Assembly (NCBI GenBank): GCA_009841235.1
Contig: VXMH01000015.1
Location: 29,723 to 93,722, forward strand
DNA: 64,000 bases
From: Caldilineaceae bacterium SB0661_bin_32
GTDB taxonomy: Bacteria; Chloroflexota; Anaerolineae; Caldilineales; Caldilineaceae
Direction of reading: 5' to 3'
The position numbers and the translations under genes were made by a program. Each line of letters starts with the position of its first letter. The first letter of the stretch is position 1. Positions 38,693-49,196 of the stretch are shown in pieces. The notes beneath the pieces were generated by a model that ran no database searches, was not told the DNA's origin, and saw only the letters and a list, made by a program, of their open reading frames with translations.

Positions 38693-40468
38693 CTATCCGG
38701 CGCTTGAGAGCTCCGCACTGCGTCTCTCCTCGGACACAATAGGCGAGCTGATCGCGACGTTTCCGCTGACCGACGGCTGCGCGTAATCGATGTCAGCGCC
38801 GCGGGCTGGCAGCCCGCTCTCATCGTTTGGATCGTAGTTGATGAGGAAGTATTCGACGGCATCTGAGATAGCCGTCCAGCTGGCCTCGATAATGTTGGTG
38901 CTGGCTCCGACCGTGGTCCAGTTGTGCACGCCGTCGGAACTGGTGATGAGGACGCGCACCGATGCCCCCGTGCCCTGGTCGCTGTTAATGATTCGCACCT
39001 TGTAGTCGAGAAGGTGCATTCTATCCAAATGAGGGAAGTGGCCCTGAATCGCCTTGCGCAGCGCCAGCATCAGGGCGTTGACCGGCCCGTTGCCCTCAGA
39101 GACCTCGTGGTAGATTCGGCCGCCTACTTCAGCCTTGATGGTGGCCTCCGACGAGAGCCCGCGGCCGGTGCGGTTAGCCACCGACACAGAGTAGTCGATC
39201 AGTGAAAAACCGGGCTGGTATCCTTCCTGCGAGCGCCGCAACATGAGGTCGACGCTGGCCTCGGCGCTCTCAAACTCAAAGCCGACGTTTTCCAGCTCCT
39301 TGATCTGCTGGAGAACCGCTCTTTCCTTTTCCCGCGACAGCCCTTCGACGCCGAACTCACCGGCCTTGATGGAGATGTTGTCCTTGCCGCTGAGCTCGCT
39401 GACGAGGACCCGCGTCTGGTTACCCAGTCGCTCCGGCTCGACGTGCTGGTAGCTGTCGACATTTTTGAGGACCGCATTGACGTGGGTCCCCCCCTTATGC
39501 GCGAAGGCGCTCAGGCCGACAAAGGGCTGGTGTGTGTTGGGCCTCAGGTTGGCGAGTTCGTTGACATAGTGGCTGAGGTCGGTCAGGTGGGCAAGCCTCT
39601 CCTTCGAAACGAGGTCGTAGCCCATTTTCAGCTGCATGTTGGCGATGATGCTGACCAGGTTGGCGTTGCCGCAGCGTTCGCCGTAACCGTTGATGGTGCC
39701 CTGCACGTGTGTGCAGCCGTTGCGCAGCGCCTCCAGCGAGTTGGCGACACCGGTGTCGCTGTCGTTGTGGGCGTGGATGCCGAGAGTGACTGTTCCGGCG
39801 CCTGGCTGCGGGCCGCTACTTCCATTTACACTTCCCGCGATCGGCGCCAGGTCGGAGGCCAGTTCTCGGCGCACCGTGCGTACGATTTCGCCGACCTCCC
39901 AGACGAGGCTGCCGCCATTGGTATCGCAGAGGACGACGCATGAAGCACCCCCTGCGATGGCCTGTCTGAGCGTGGCCAGCGCGTATTCGGCGTTCTCCTT
40001 ATAGCCGTCGAAGAAGTGCTCGGCGTCGTAGATCACCTCGCGGCCGCGGCCGGTGAGAAAGGCGATCGACTTGCGAATCATGCGCAGGTTCTCTTTCGGC
40101 GTCGTCTGCAATACATCTCGCACGTGCAGGTCCCAGCTCTTGCCGAACAAGGAGACGACCGGCGTGTTGGCCTGCAGGAGCAGCTGAATCTGCGGGTCGT
40201 CGGCGGGGTCGGTGTCGCGTTTGCAGGTGGAGCCGAAGGCGGTCAAACGGGCGTGTCTGAGTGTCAGCTCGCTCCCGGCCCGTTCAAAGAACTCCATGTC
40301 TTTCGGGTTGGAACCGGGCCAGCCGCCCTCAATATAGTCGATGCCGAACTCGTCCAGGCGGGCGGCGATGCGCAGCTTGTCGTCGCAGCTGAGCGAGACG
40401 CCTTCGGCCTGGGCGCCGTCGCGCAAAGTGGTGTCGAATAGTTGAATCTTCACGTCTCCAAACTCCAT
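38693..40468 (-). CDS. cimA: (R)-citramalate synthase
   Basis: A 591-residue DRE-TIM metallolyase condensing acetyl-CoA with pyruvate to citramalate. The N-terminus has [18 protein letters not shown] (catalytic Arg, Asp), then [12 protein letters not shown], a CimA/homocitrate-type stretch not found in LeuA, and [19 protein letters not shown] for metal binding. The C-terminal part (about 420-560) is the LeuA-type regulatory domain, probably sensing isoleucine. With LeuCD and LeuB it forms 2-oxobutyrate without threonine deaminase. The tail of about 40 residues is unusual. It sits between ppc and ilvD, fitting this role. Confidence 0.94.
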   Translation of the reverse strand: MEFGDVKIQLFDTTLRDGAQAEGVSLSCDDKLRIAARLDEFGIDYIEGGWPGSNPKDMEFFERAGSELTLRHARLTAFGSTCKRDTDPADDPQIQLLLQANTPVVSLFGKSWDLHVRDVLQTTPKENLRMIRKSIAFLTGRGREVIYDAEHFFDGYKENAEYALATLRQAIAGGASCVVLCDTNGGSLVWEVGEIVRTVRRELASDLAPIAGSVNGSSGPQPGAGTVTLGIHAHNDSDTGVANSLEALRNGCTHVQGTINGYGERCGNANLVSIIANMQLKMGYDLVSKERLAHLTDLSHYVNELANLRPNTHQPFVGLSAFAHKGGTHVNAVLKNVDSYQHVEPERLGNQTRVLVSELSGKDNISIKAGEFGVEGLSREKERAVLQQIKELENVGFEFESAEASVDLMLRRSQEGYQPGFSLIDYSVSVANRTGRGLSSEATIKAEVGGRIYHEVSEGNGPVNALMLALRKAIQGHFPHLDRMHLLDYKVRIINSDQGTGASVRVLITSSDGVHNWTTVGASTNIIEASWTAISDAVEYFLINYDPNDESGLPARGADIDYAQPSVSGNVAISSPIVSEERRSAELSSAG

Positions 40469-40528
40469 ATCGGTCTAATCGCGTTAATGCCGCCAGGAAT
40501 GACGACGAATAGTCAGTGCCGCCTGCTG

Positions 40529-43450
40529 TCAGCCCGTCGCCTGCAGACCGGCGGCGATTCCATTGATCGACAGCAGGATCGCCTGTCGCAGGCGGGGGTC
40601 CTCCTGGGTCGCGTCCCGGTCTGCCTGGGGGTCCTTTATCGTTTGCTCAACCGTAGATCGTTGCTTGTTAAGCAACGCGACCTGAATATAGTTGAGCGGG
40701 TCTACATAGGGATTGCGCAGATTGATGCTGCGTTGGAGCCAGGGCTCGTTGTCCAGGAGGGCAGCCTGGCTCGTAATCCCCAGAATGATGCGTTCCGTGC
40801 GTTTGAACTCCTCCATGAATTCGTCGAAGATCTCGGCACGGGTCGCGTCCTCGGCCAGCGACGCGTAGAGCGCGGCGATGGTCATATCGGCCCGGCGCAT
40901 CGAGAGCTGCGCTCTGTCAATGACCGTGCGGAAGAAGGGCCAGTTGTGGTACATCTCCTGCAAGACGGTCATGCGTTGAACCGAATCGGCGTGCAGTCCG
41001 GTACCCAGGCCGTACCAGCCAGGCAGATTTACGCGACTCTGTGTCCAGGCAAAAACCCAGGGAATCGCACGCAGATCAGAGATGTCCGAGGTCTGGCGGC
41101 GCTTTGCCGGCCGCGAGCCAATGTTCATCTGCGCCAGCTGTTCAATCGGCGTCGCCTCGTGGAAGTAGCTCAGAAAGGCAGGACTCTCGACAAGTGTCCG
41201 GTACTTCCGTTCCGAGCGTTCGCTGGCCCCCTCCAGTATTCTCACCCAGCTCGCCTCGACGGCGTGCGAAGAGTTCACGCTTTCTTCCTGGCCGCCCAGG
41301 CTGTCATGATGAGTTTCACAGCTTGCTATCAGAACGGCGTTGACGAGCTGCTCAAGATGGCGCTTGGCAATGGCCCGGTTGCTGTAGCGGGCGCTGATAA
41401 CTTCCCCCTGTTCGGTCAGCTTGATCCGCCCTTGCACCGATCCCGGCGGCTGCGCGAGTATGGCACGATTGGCAGGTCCTCCGCCGCGTCCGATCGAGCC
41501 GCCCCGTCCATGGAAAAGAGTCAGCTTGACGTTGTAGTCGCTGCAGGCGCCGGCCAGTCTTTCCTGCGCCTGATAGAGCGACCAGCTGGAGCGCAAGTAG
41601 CCGCCGTCTTTGTTCGAGTCGCTGTAACCGATCATGATCTCCTGGCGGTTGTCCCGCTGCGCCAGGTGTTTGCGGTAGATCGGGGATTCGAAGAGCGCAC
41701 CCATGACATCGGGCGCCCGGACCAGGTCGTCAATCGTTTCAAAGAGAGGCGCAATGTCGATCTTGCCGAAGAGTCCGGCGTCCTTGGCCAGAAGCAGGAC
41801 CTCCAGCACGTGGCTGACGGAGGTGGTCATGCTGATGATGTATGCGCCGACTGCCTGAGGCGCGATGCGCTCATGGGCTTGACGGATAAGCCGGAAAAGG
41901 GCGACCGTCTCGTTGGTTTCGTTGCCGTACTGCAGGCGGGCGGTCAGGGGCCGCGGGCTTTCGATTTCTTCAACCAGCAGCCGCGTCCGTTCCTCTTCCG
42001 GCAGCTGCCGGTAGTCAAAACCTGGGTCCTGCGGCCTGTAGTAGCGATGCAACAGTTCTGCGACTGCGTCCCGGTGGCGGTCAGAGTGCTGGCGAATATC
42101 CATGGACGCAAGATGGAATCCGAAGATGCGGGCCTGCTGGACAAGCCGGGCGAAGCGTCCTTCGGCCAGCCGGTCGCCCTTGTTCTGGCGAAGGCTCCGC
42201 TGGATCAACTCCAGGTCTGCGATGAATTCAGCGGCATTGGGGTAGGCCCAGGGGTCCGGACGCTGCGCCTGCCAGGCCTCCCTGTTCTGTGCCAGTGTGG
42301 CGCCCAGCCTGCGGTAGATCAGAATCATCTTCTGGCGGTAGGGTTCCAGGGAAAAGCGGTCCAGGCGCGCTTTGTCGTTTGGCGGCGCGCGTTCCAGGTC
42401 GCCGGCCAGGCTGTCGAGAAACTCCTGTGAGAAGGCGCCCCGTGTATTGGCCACGCTCAAATGCCCGTACATGCCGACGACAGTGCGGCGGTAGAGTTCC
42501 AGCGCCTGTTCCTTCTGCTGGCGCAGGGCGTCTTCCGTGACATCCTGGGTAACGAAAGGATTGCCGTCCCGGTCCCCGCCGATCCAGGAGCCGTAACGCA
42601 GAAAGGTCGGCAGACCGTCTGAGAACTCTGCCGCGCCATCGCTGACTGCGCTGTCCGGGTATTCCCTCGCAAGCGCCCGGTTCAACTCGCTGTAGATGTC
42701 CGGCAGCAGGTCAAACAGAGTAGTATCGAAAAAATAGAGCCCCTCGCGGACCTCGTCCAGAACATCCGGCCGCCGGTCCCGATTTACGTCGCTCTGCCAC
42801 AGTGAAACTACGATCTCGCGGATCTGATTCCAGATTCTCCTTTTCTCGCTTGGCAAAAGTACGTGGGCGTCCAGTTCGCGCAACAGTCTGGTCAAGTCGA
42901 GCAGCTTCAGGAGGATGGTGCGGCGTTTGGCCTCGGTAGGGTGAGCCGTGAAGACGGGCTTGATCAGCAACTCATTGAGCAGACGCCTTATTTCAGCAGG
43001 CTGTGTTCCGCCCTTGCGCAGCCTCATGACGGCGGCCGCAATGGTTTCGGGCATGTGCCGGTCGTTTTCTTCCGCCTGTGCCGTGCGCCGGCGAATGACG
43101 CGTACACGCTGCTGCTCTTCGGCCAGATTGACGAGCTGGAAGTATGTGGTGAAGGCTTTCAGCACACCGAGCGTGCTGTCGAAGTCATTGACCAGATCGG
43201 CGGTCAGCCGCTCGATCTGCAGGCCGGCGCTTGCGTCCCCCTGGCGCTGGGCGCGGGTCAGAGCCCGCAGCTCTTCGACCAGATCGAGGATTGCCTGTCC
43301 TTCCTGCTCGACGATCGTTTCGCCGAGCAGGTTGCCAAGCTGGCGGACGGTCCGCCGCAACTGGCGGTCGGCATCTGTCGGGGCTGATTCGCCGCCTCTC
43401 TCGAGCTCGACTTCCGTCTTGACTTCGCTCTGGCTGGGCTTGGTAGCCAT
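40529..43450 (-). CDS. ppc: Phosphoenolpyruvate carboxylase
   Basis: This 973-residue enzyme carboxylates PEP with bicarbonate to oxaloacetate. Diagnostic sites are VFTAHPTEAKRRTI (catalytic His), GSWIGGDRDGNPFVT, MIGYSDSNKDGGYLRSSW, and FHGRGGSIGRGGGPANRAIL, the mobile catalytic loop. The C-terminus ends AAGLQATG, near the usual NTG end needed for activity. It is longer than E. coli Ppc (883) mainly at the N-terminus. Its place inside a branched-chain amino-acid cluster suggests an anaplerotic role alongside citramalate synthesis and glutamate formation; this is inferred. Confidence 0.96.
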   Translation of the reverse strand: MATKPSQSEVKTEVELERGGESAPTDADRQLRRTVRQLGNLLGETIVEQEGQAILDLVEELRALTRAQRQGDASAGLQIERLTADLVNDFDSTLGVLKAFTTYFQLVNLAEEQQRVRVIRRRTAQAEENDRHMPETIAAAVMRLRKGGTQPAEIRRLLNELLIKPVFTAHPTEAKRRTILLKLLDLTRLLRELDAHVLLPSEKRRIWNQIREIVVSLWQSDVNRDRRPDVLDEVREGLYFFDTTLFDLLPDIYSELNRALAREYPDSAVSDGAAEFSDGLPTFLRYGSWIGGDRDGNPFVTQDVTEDALRQQKEQALELYRRTVVGMYGHLSVANTRGAFSQEFLDSLAGDLERAPPNDKARLDRFSLEPYRQKMILIYRRLGATLAQNREAWQAQRPDPWAYPNAAEFIADLELIQRSLRQNKGDRLAEGRFARLVQQARIFGFHLASMDIRQHSDRHRDAVAELLHRYYRPQDPGFDYRQLPEEERTRLLVEEIESPRPLTARLQYGNETNETVALFRLIRQAHERIAPQAVGAYIISMTTSVSHVLEVLLLAKDAGLFGKIDIAPLFETIDDLVRAPDVMGALFESPIYRKHLAQRDNRQEIMIGYSDSNKDGGYLRSSWSLYQAQERLAGACSDYNVKLTLFHGRGGSIGRGGGPANRAILAQPPGSVQGRIKLTEQGEVISARYSNRAIAKRHLEQLVNAVLIASCETHHDSLGGQEESVNSSHAVEASWVRILEGASERSERKYRTLVESPAFLSYFHEATPIEQLAQMNIGSRPAKRRQTSDISDLRAIPWVFAWTQSRVNLPGWYGLGTGLHADSVQRMTVLQEMYHNWPFFRTVIDRAQLSMRRADMTIAALYASLAEDATRAEIFDEFMEEFKRTERIILGITSQAALLDNEPWLQRSINLRNPYVDPLNYIQVALLNKQRSTVEQTIKDPQADRDATQEDPRLRQAILLSINGIAAGLQATG

Positions 43451-43489
43451 ACAAGAATTTCTACGGTTTTTCGTTCAATACTGCCCGAC

Positions 43490-44578
43490 CTAGGCGTCCC
43501 GGATCTCTTTCACAACGAGATCTCCGAGGACCTCGGTTCCCGCCGTCTCGGTACCGGGCTGGGCGATGTCCGGTGTCCTTACGCCGAGAGCCAGGATGGC
43601 ATCTACCGCGGCCTCGACAACCGCGGCCTCCTTCTCCAGACCGAGACTGTGGCGGAGCAGCATCGCGCTGCTCAGAATCGCGGCCAGCGGGTTGGCAATG
43701 CCCTGTCCGGCGATATCCGGCGCACTGCCGTGAATCGGCTCGTAAAGACCGAGGGGCAGGTTGTGCCGGTTTCTGCCCTCTCCCAGGCTGGCAGACGGCA
43801 GCATGCCCATAGATCCTGCCAGCATAGAGGCCTCATCGGTGAGGATGTCGCCGAACAGATTGCCGGCTACGATCACGTCGAAGTCCGCGGGCCGGCGAAT
43901 CAGATGCATGGCCATGGCATCGACCAATATGTGTTCGACCTCCAGTTCCGGATAATCGGCCAGTGCCTCTGTGGCCACGCTGCGCCAGAGGCGAGAGGAC
44001 GCGAGAACATTGAACTTGTCAACGCTCGCGAGACGGCGGTTGCGCTCCATGGCCGAATCCGCGGCCAGTCGAACGACTCGATCGATCTCCGGGCGAGTGT
44101 AGAGCATTGTGTCGAAGGCTTCGAAATTGTCGTCCGGCTCTTTGCGCTCGCCAAAGTAGATCCCTCCGGTCAATTCCCGTACCACGAGAAGGTCCACACC
44201 TTCCAGCGTCTCTTCCTTGATGGTACTGGCGGAGAGCAATTCAGGCTGAAGCTTCACGGGACGCAGGTTGGCAAAAAGGTCCAGGCTTTTGCGAAGGGCG
44301 AGCACACCCTGTTCCGGCCTGTCGGGCAGGCTGGGGTCGTCCCACTTCGGCCCGCCTACCGCGCCAAGCAGGACCGCCTCCGCCGCGGATGCGGCCGCAA
44401 CTGTTTCGTCGGGCAGACTGGTCCCCAGTTCGTCGATGGACCGCCCGCCAATCTGTTTGTGGTCGAAGACAAAGTCATGGTCGAAGCGGCCGGCCACTGC
44501 CGCCAGGACCTTTTGGGCTTCCGCCGTGACTTCCGGACCGATGCCGTCACCATCCAAAATAACAATCGTTGCATCCAT
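43490..44578 (-). CDS. leuB: 3-Isopropylmalate dehydrogenase
   Basis: A 362-residue NAD-dependent oxidative decarboxylase with [40 protein letters not shown] and [20 protein letters not shown], followed by [15 protein letters not shown] for NAD binding. It acts in leucine synthesis and, with citramalate-derived methylmalate, in isoleucine synthesis. Length is normal. A methyltransferase gene lies between it and leuD, and ppc follows after 39 bases. Confidence 0.96.
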   Translation of the reverse strand: MDATIVILDGDGIGPEVTAEAQKVLAAVAGRFDHDFVFDHKQIGGRSIDELGTSLPDETVAAASAAEAVLLGAVGGPKWDDPSLPDRPEQGVLALRKSLDLFANLRPVKLQPELLSASTIKEETLEGVDLLVVRELTGGIYFGERKEPDDNFEAFDTMLYTRPEIDRVVRLAADSAMERNRRLASVDKFNVLASSRLWRSVATEALADYPELEVEHILVDAMAMHLIRRPADFDVIVAGNLFGDILTDEASMLAGSMGMLPSASLGEGRNRHNLPLGLYEPIHGSAPDIAGQGIANPLAAILSSAMLLRHSLGLEKEAAVVEAAVDAILALGVRTPDIAQPGTETAGTEVLGDLVVKEIRDA

Positions 44579-44622
44579 TCGTCTCTTTTCCTTCTTCGGT
44601 ACCGTCCCGGACTCGAATTGAA

Positions 44623-45462
44623 CTACGCTCTGAAGTCAGGAGGATGATATTGCTTGGGTGCGGAATCCGTTTGGTCTTCCTCTTTCGTCAGGGGCCGTCT
44701 GCCGCCAAAGACCGCCAACTCGAAAACTCTGAAGTAGCAGTCAACATCGTCGAAGCCGATTTCTCGCAGCCAGTTGCACTGCGACTCCACCGGGGCCAGT
44801 ATGTTAGCCTGTTTGTCTTCCCTGCCGTGATATGCGGCCGCCACCTGGTCGCGTGTCTGGCCGCCGCCGTCCGTCAGCTGGCTCGCCCATAACGTGTCGA
44901 TGAAATAGTCGTCATAGAGCGCCTCGATTCGCGGCGTCGCCGAAGAGACGTGCTCGACGTTTACGAAGACGCCGCCGGGCATCAACAGGTCGAAAATGTC
45001 GATATAGACCTGGTGTTTAATTGAGTCGGGTTGGTGGTGAATCGAAAAACCGGAAACAACCGCGTCAAACGGCGCGTGGGCGGAGATGATATCGAACCAC
45101 GAGGGGTCCGTGTAATCTGCCGACGAGACATGCAGCGACTTGCTATACGCCTCCAGGTTGTTCAGTGCGGCCTGGAGCATAGACGCGGAGAAATCGACCA
45201 GCGTCCCCTTGGCGCGGGGGTACTTTTCCAGGATCGCTGCCGCAAGAATTCCGTCGCCGCAACCCAGGTCCAGGAAATTGTGTACAGGGCGCTCGCCCTG
45301 GGCCTGGTCCTCCTCCGGCCCGGCGATAACCCGCATCATCACGTCCAACTGGATCTGCGCCAGGGGAATGCCCCTGCGAACTCTACGAAGGTAACTGTCA
45401 ACCAGGGAGGGGTCTTTCCACACCGCACTCTTGGCATCCGCCGGAGGCGCGCCCGTTGTCAT
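44623..45462 (-). CDS. SAM-dependent class I methyltransferase
   Basis: A 279-residue protein with the SAM-binding motif [20 protein letters not shown] near residue 67, an acidic strand end [11 protein letters not shown], and [20 protein letters not shown], typical of small-molecule methyltransferases. The C-terminal [20 protein letters not shown] is the usual last strand pair. It lies between leuD and leuB on the same strand with gaps of 89 and 44 bases, so it is probably co-transcribed. No step of leucine synthesis needs a methyl transfer; its substrate is unknown. Confidence 0.88.
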   Translation of the reverse strand: MTTGAPPADAKSAVWKDPSLVDSYLRRVRRGIPLAQIQLDVMMRVIAGPEEDQAQGERPVHNFLDLGCGDGILAAAILEKYPRAKGTLVDFSASMLQAALNNLEAYSKSLHVSSADYTDPSWFDIISAHAPFDAVVSGFSIHHQPDSIKHQVYIDIFDLLMPGGVFVNVEHVSSATPRIEALYDDYFIDTLWASQLTDGGGQTRDQVAAAYHGREDKQANILAPVESQCNWLREIGFDDVDCYFRVFELAVFGGRRPLTKEEDQTDSAPKQYHPPDFRA

Positions 45463-45551
45463 CCGCTACATCCCCTTTCCGTGTGCCGGCTCTCGATCTG
45501 TCGCTGCCTGTACCCGCTTTCGCAGCATGGGCAACGCGGGATCAAGAACTG

Positions 45552-46169
45552 TCAGTGTGACGCCGCGGCCTCAAAGGCGCTGATCTGCTCCTCCTTGTCC
45601 AGAAGATAGCCGAGGTCATCCAGGCCGCGCAGGAGGCACTGTTTGCGGAAAGGATCGATGTCAAATGACCAGGAACCTTCCGAATCCCCCGCTGTACCGC
45701 TGTCAAAGTCCGGCAGTGTCACGGTCTGGCTTGGCAGGTCGATGGCAATGCGGGTATGCGGAACTTCCTCGACCAGATCGAGCAGCCGGCCGACAGTCTC
45801 TTCCGGCAACCTGATCGGCAGGAGTCCGTTTTTCAGGCTGTTGTTGTAGAAGATATCGGCGAACGCAGGCGAGATTACGGCCCGGAAACCGTACTGGGTG
45901 AGCGCCCATACCGCATGTTCACGGCTGGATCCGATACCGAAATTGCGGCCGGCCACGAGTATTTCGGAGCCTTGGTATTGGGGCTGATTGAGTACGAAGT
46001 CAGGATTCGGACTGCCATCGCGGGCGTACCGCCACCATGAGAACAGTCCATCGCCCATGCCCTCCTGGGTGACGGCGGTAAGATACCGGGCGGGTATGAT
46101 CTGGTCGGTGTCGACGTTTTCCGTGCGCAACGGCAGTGCGGTTGATGTCAGAGTAGTGAAAGGCTGCAT
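45552..46169 (-). CDS. leuD: 3-Isopropylmalate dehydratase small subunit
   Basis: A 205-residue swivelling-domain subunit that pairs with LeuC to isomerise 2- to 3-isopropylmalate (and citramalate to methylmalate). Signatures are NVDTDQIIPARYL near the start and GRNFGIGSSREHAVWAL, which closes over the active site. Length is normal for the bacterial 200-residue type. The first base of its ATG is the last base of the leuC stop codon (TGATG), showing translational coupling. Confidence 0.96.
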   Translation of the reverse strand: MQPFTTLTSTALPLRTENVDTDQIIPARYLTAVTQEGMGDGLFSWWRYARDGSPNPDFVLNQPQYQGSEILVAGRNFGIGSSREHAVWALTQYGFRAVISPAFADIFYNNSLKNGLLPIRLPEETVGRLLDLVEEVPHTRIAIDLPSQTVTLPDFDSGTAGDSEGSWSFDIDPFRKQCLLRGLDDLGYLLDKEEQISAFEAAASH

Positions 46170-47572
46170 CAGAGGATCTCCCGCACGTCAGTGACGCGTC
46201 CGTTGACTGCGGCCGCCGCGGCCATGATCGGGCTCATCAACAGCGAACGGCTTCCCGGACCCTGTCTGCCCATAAAGTTGCGGTTGCTTGTGCTGGCGAC
46301 GTACTTGCCTTCGCCGGCCTTGTCGTCGTTCATCGCAAGGCACATGCTGCAGCCGGCGCCGCGCCATTCAAATCCGGCTTCACTGAAAATGCGGTCGAGC
46401 CCTTCCGCTTCGGCCTGGGCTTTTACCGCCTTGGATCCGGGTACGACCAGCGCTTCCACGTGGTTAGGGACGCGGCGGCCCTTGGCAATCGCGGCCGCGG
46501 CGCGCAGGTCTTCAATGCGGCTGTTGGTGCAGGAGCCGATGAAGACGATGTCGACGTGCTGGCCTTCGATGGGCTGGCCTTCGGCCAGGCCCATATAGTC
46601 GAGCGCGTTCTGGAGGCTGCGTCTTTCGGCGGGGTCTTCCAGGTCGTTCACCCTGGGTACATGCTTGGTGACGGGCACGCCCTGGCCGGGGTTGGTCCCG
46701 TAGGTCACCATAGGCTCGAGCGCGGACGCGTCCAGCGTCAACGCCCGGTCGAAGACAGCGTCTTCGTCGGTCTTCAAAGTGCGCCAGTGGGCAACGGCCC
46801 TGTCCCAGGCATCGCCCTTGGGAGCGTAGGTACGCCCTTTGATGTACTCAAAAGTGGTCTCGTCGGGGGCGATCAGGCCGGCGCGCGCGCCGCCTTCGAT
46901 GCTCATATTGCAGATGGTCATGCGGCTGGCCATGTCGAGGGCGCGGATCGCTTCGCCGCGATATTCGAAGACGTAGCCCACACCGCCGCCGGCGCCGTTC
47001 TTGGCGATAATGGCAAGAATGATATCTTTGGCCGTCACCCCATGTCCGAGCGCACCCTCAACGTTAATGGCGAAGGTCTTCGCCTGCTTTTGCATAAGGC
47101 ACTGGGTCGCCAGTACGTGGCCGACCTCGCTGGTACCAATGCCGAAGGCGAGCGCGCCGAAGGCGCCATGCGTGCTGGTGTGGCTGTCGCCGCAGACAAT
47201 CGTCATGCCCGGCTGCGTGACGCCCAACTCGGGCCCGATGACGTGAACGATGCCCTGGACGTCACCTTCGATATCGAAAAGTGGGACATCGAAGTCGGCA
47301 CAGTTTTGGCGGAGAGTGCGGACCTGCGTGGCCGCATCGTCCGGCCAGTCGATTTCCACGGCCCCGATACGGGTAGGGATGGCATGGTCCATGGTGGCAA
47401 AAGTCTTGTCCGGCCGCCGCACCGGCAGACCCCGTTCGCGAAGAGTGGCAAACGCCTGGGGCGAAGTGACTTCGTGCACCAGGTGGGCATCGATGTAGAG
47501 CACGGCAGGCGCGCCTTCATCTTCCGCAATCACGTGCGCATCCCAGATTTTTTCGAACAGCGTCTTTCCCAT
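46169..47572 (-). CDS. leuC: 3-Isopropylmalate dehydratase large subunit
   Basis: A 467-residue aconitase-family subunit carrying a [4Fe-4S] cluster. Cluster ligands lie in [13 protein letters not shown] and in [11 protein letters not shown] (two Cys). Other landmarks are [20 protein letters not shown] and [20 protein letters not shown] at the C-terminus. ATG 47572 follows AAGG; the frame is open to 47941 but that part overlaps gltD and is a shadow. It overlaps leuD by one base and lies 47 bases after gltD. Confidence 0.96.
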   Translation of the reverse strand: MGKTLFEKIWDAHVIAEDEGAPAVLYIDAHLVHEVTSPQAFATLRERGLPVRRPDKTFATMDHAIPTRIGAVEIDWPDDAATQVRTLRQNCADFDVPLFDIEGDVQGIVHVIGPELGVTQPGMTIVCGDSHTSTHGAFGALAFGIGTSEVGHVLATQCLMQKQAKTFAINVEGALGHGVTAKDIILAIIAKNGAGGGVGYVFEYRGEAIRALDMASRMTICNMSIEGGARAGLIAPDETTFEYIKGRTYAPKGDAWDRAVAHWRTLKTDEDAVFDRALTLDASALEPMVTYGTNPGQGVPVTKHVPRVNDLEDPAERRSLQNALDYMGLAEGQPIEGQHVDIVFIGSCTNSRIEDLRAAAAIAKGRRVPNHVEALVVPGSKAVKAQAEAEGLDRIFSEAGFEWRGAGCSMCLAMNDDKAGEGKYVASTSNRNFMGRQGPGSRSLLMSPIMAAAAAVNGRVTDVREIL

Positions 47573-47619
47573 TCTACCTTTCCTAGCCTCTGTTGTCTTG
47601 CAGTATTGGAGCGGCCTGC

Positions 47620-49119
47620 TTATGGAAGGCTCGTCTCGCCCATCAGGTAGCGGTCGCACTCTCGCGCCGCGCCGCGACCTTCGTTGATCGCCCATACGAC
47701 CAGGCTCTGCCCGCGGCGCATGTCGCCGGCGGCGAAAACGCCGGGCACGTTTGTGGCGAAATTGCCGTACTCGGCCTGGGCATTGGAGCGGGCATCTCTT
47801 TCGACGCCCAGCTGGTCCAGCACCGGGTTCTCCGGCCCCCGAAAGCCCATCGCCAGAAACACTAACTGGGCCGGCCAAACTTTCTCTGTGCCAGGCACCT
47901 CGCGCAACTGGGGGCGTTGGCCGTTCACGCTCGGAAGCCACTCGATCATGACCGTATGCAACTCCTTCAAGCGGCCACTTTCGTCTCCAACAAATCTTTT
48001 TGTACTGATCAGGAAAGTGCGGGGGTCATCGCCAAATCGCGCCGCCGCCTCGGCGTGACCGTAGTCGACGCGAAAGATGTTCGGCCATTCAGGCCAGGGA
48101 TTGCCTGCGGCCCGTTCCGGCGGCGGCTTGGGCATGATTTCGAACATGTTGACACTGTTGCATCCGTGGCGCATCGCTGTCCCTAGACAGTCGTTGCCGG
48201 TGTCACCGCCACCAATAACGATAACGTCTTTGCCCTCGGCAGAAATGTAGGGATAATCGAAGCCCTCACCGGGAACTTCGCCATATTTGCTATCCAGGAG
48301 ATACTTGGTATTGCCGTGCAGGAACTCCATCGCAAAGTGGACGCCTTCCAACTCTCTGCCCTCAATGGGCAAATTATTTGGATTGGTCGCGCCGCCGCAG
48401 AGCACAATTGCATCATTTTCTTCAAGCAAACTGTCGGCAGGTATGTCTTTGCCAACTTCGCAGTTTGTAATGAAAGTTACCCCTTCGGCGCGCATCAGGT
48501 CGACGCGCTGCTCGACGCGCTCCTTTTCCAGTTTCATGTTGGGGATGCCGTACATCAGCAGCCCGCCGATACGGTCGGCGCGTTCATAAACGGTGACAGT
48601 GTGGCCCGCAGTGTTAAGCTGGTCGGCGCAGGCAAGTCCGGCCGGCCCCGATCCGACTACGGCCACTTTTTTGCCGGTGCGAACCGCCGGCGGCTGGGCA
48701 ACAACCCAGCCCTCTTCAAATCCCCGGTCGATGATCGCACACTCGATGCTCTTGATCGTTACCGGCGGCTCAATTATGCCCAAGGTGCAGGAGCCTTCGC
48801 ACGGCGCCGGGCAGACGCGGCCAGTGAATTCAGGGAAATTATTGGTGGCGTGGAGCCGGTCCAGCGCTTCGCGCCAGCGGTTCTGATAGACCAGGTCATT
48901 CCACTCAGGGATCAGATTATTGACAGGACAGCCGCCCTCCGGCATCGTACCGGTATGGCAGAAGGGAATGCCGCAGTCCATGCACCTGGCGCCCTGCTCC
49001 TGAAGGTCCTCTGTCGTCAAATGGAGATGAAACTCATCCCAATCTTGAATTCGTTCAAGGGGCGCACGTTCAGGGAAGGGCTGCCGCTCGAATTCAAGAA
49101 AGCCGGTTGGTTTACCCAT
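47620..49119 (-). CDS. gltD: Glutamate synthase small (beta) subunit
   Basis: A 499-residue NAD(P)H-dependent flavoprotein that feeds electrons to GltB. The N-terminal domain carries the iron-sulfur cysteines ([15 protein letters not shown] and [15 protein letters not shown]). FAD binding is at [20 protein letters not shown](P)H binding at [17 protein letters not shown], and the C-terminal FAD motif is [23 protein letters not shown] precedes the ATG. It follows gltB by 77 bases and precedes leuC by 47, so glutamate supply and leucine synthesis are likely on one transcript. Confidence 0.97.
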   Translation of the reverse strand: MGKPTGFLEFERQPFPERAPLERIQDWDEFHLHLTTEDLQEQGARCMDCGIPFCHTGTMPEGGCPVNNLIPEWNDLVYQNRWREALDRLHATNNFPEFTGRVCPAPCEGSCTLGIIEPPVTIKSIECAIIDRGFEEGWVVAQPPAVRTGKKVAVVGSGPAGLACADQLNTAGHTVTVYERADRIGGLLMYGIPNMKLEKERVEQRVDLMRAEGVTFITNCEVGKDIPADSLLEENDAIVLCGGATNPNNLPIEGRELEGVHFAMEFLHGNTKYLLDSKYGEVPGEGFDYPYISAEGKDVIVIGGGDTGNDCLGTAMRHGCNSVNMFEIMPKPPPERAAGNPWPEWPNIFRVDYGHAEAAARFGDDPRTFLISTKRFVGDESGRLKELHTVMIEWLPSVNGQRPQLREVPGTEKVWPAQLVFLAMGFRGPENPVLDQLGVERDARSNAQAEYGNFATNVPGVFAAGDMRRGQSLVVWAINEGRGAARECDRYLMGETSLP

Positions 49120-49196
49120 TCGAAATCTCCTGACTGCGTATTGCGTGGAAAGGGTTAACGCGCAATACCGGGTCGATGTACTCCGTTAAGCAATCC

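Noticed and set aside
40442..42430. Very long plus-strand frame (662 codons) opposite ppc and the cimA start
   Set aside because: The antisense frame is a composition effect of GC-rich coding; ppc has all catalytic motifs on the minus strand.
47573..47941. N-terminal extension of leuC
   Set aside because: It lies within gltD on the same strand, and LeuC proteins begin at the [11 protein letters not shown] segment.
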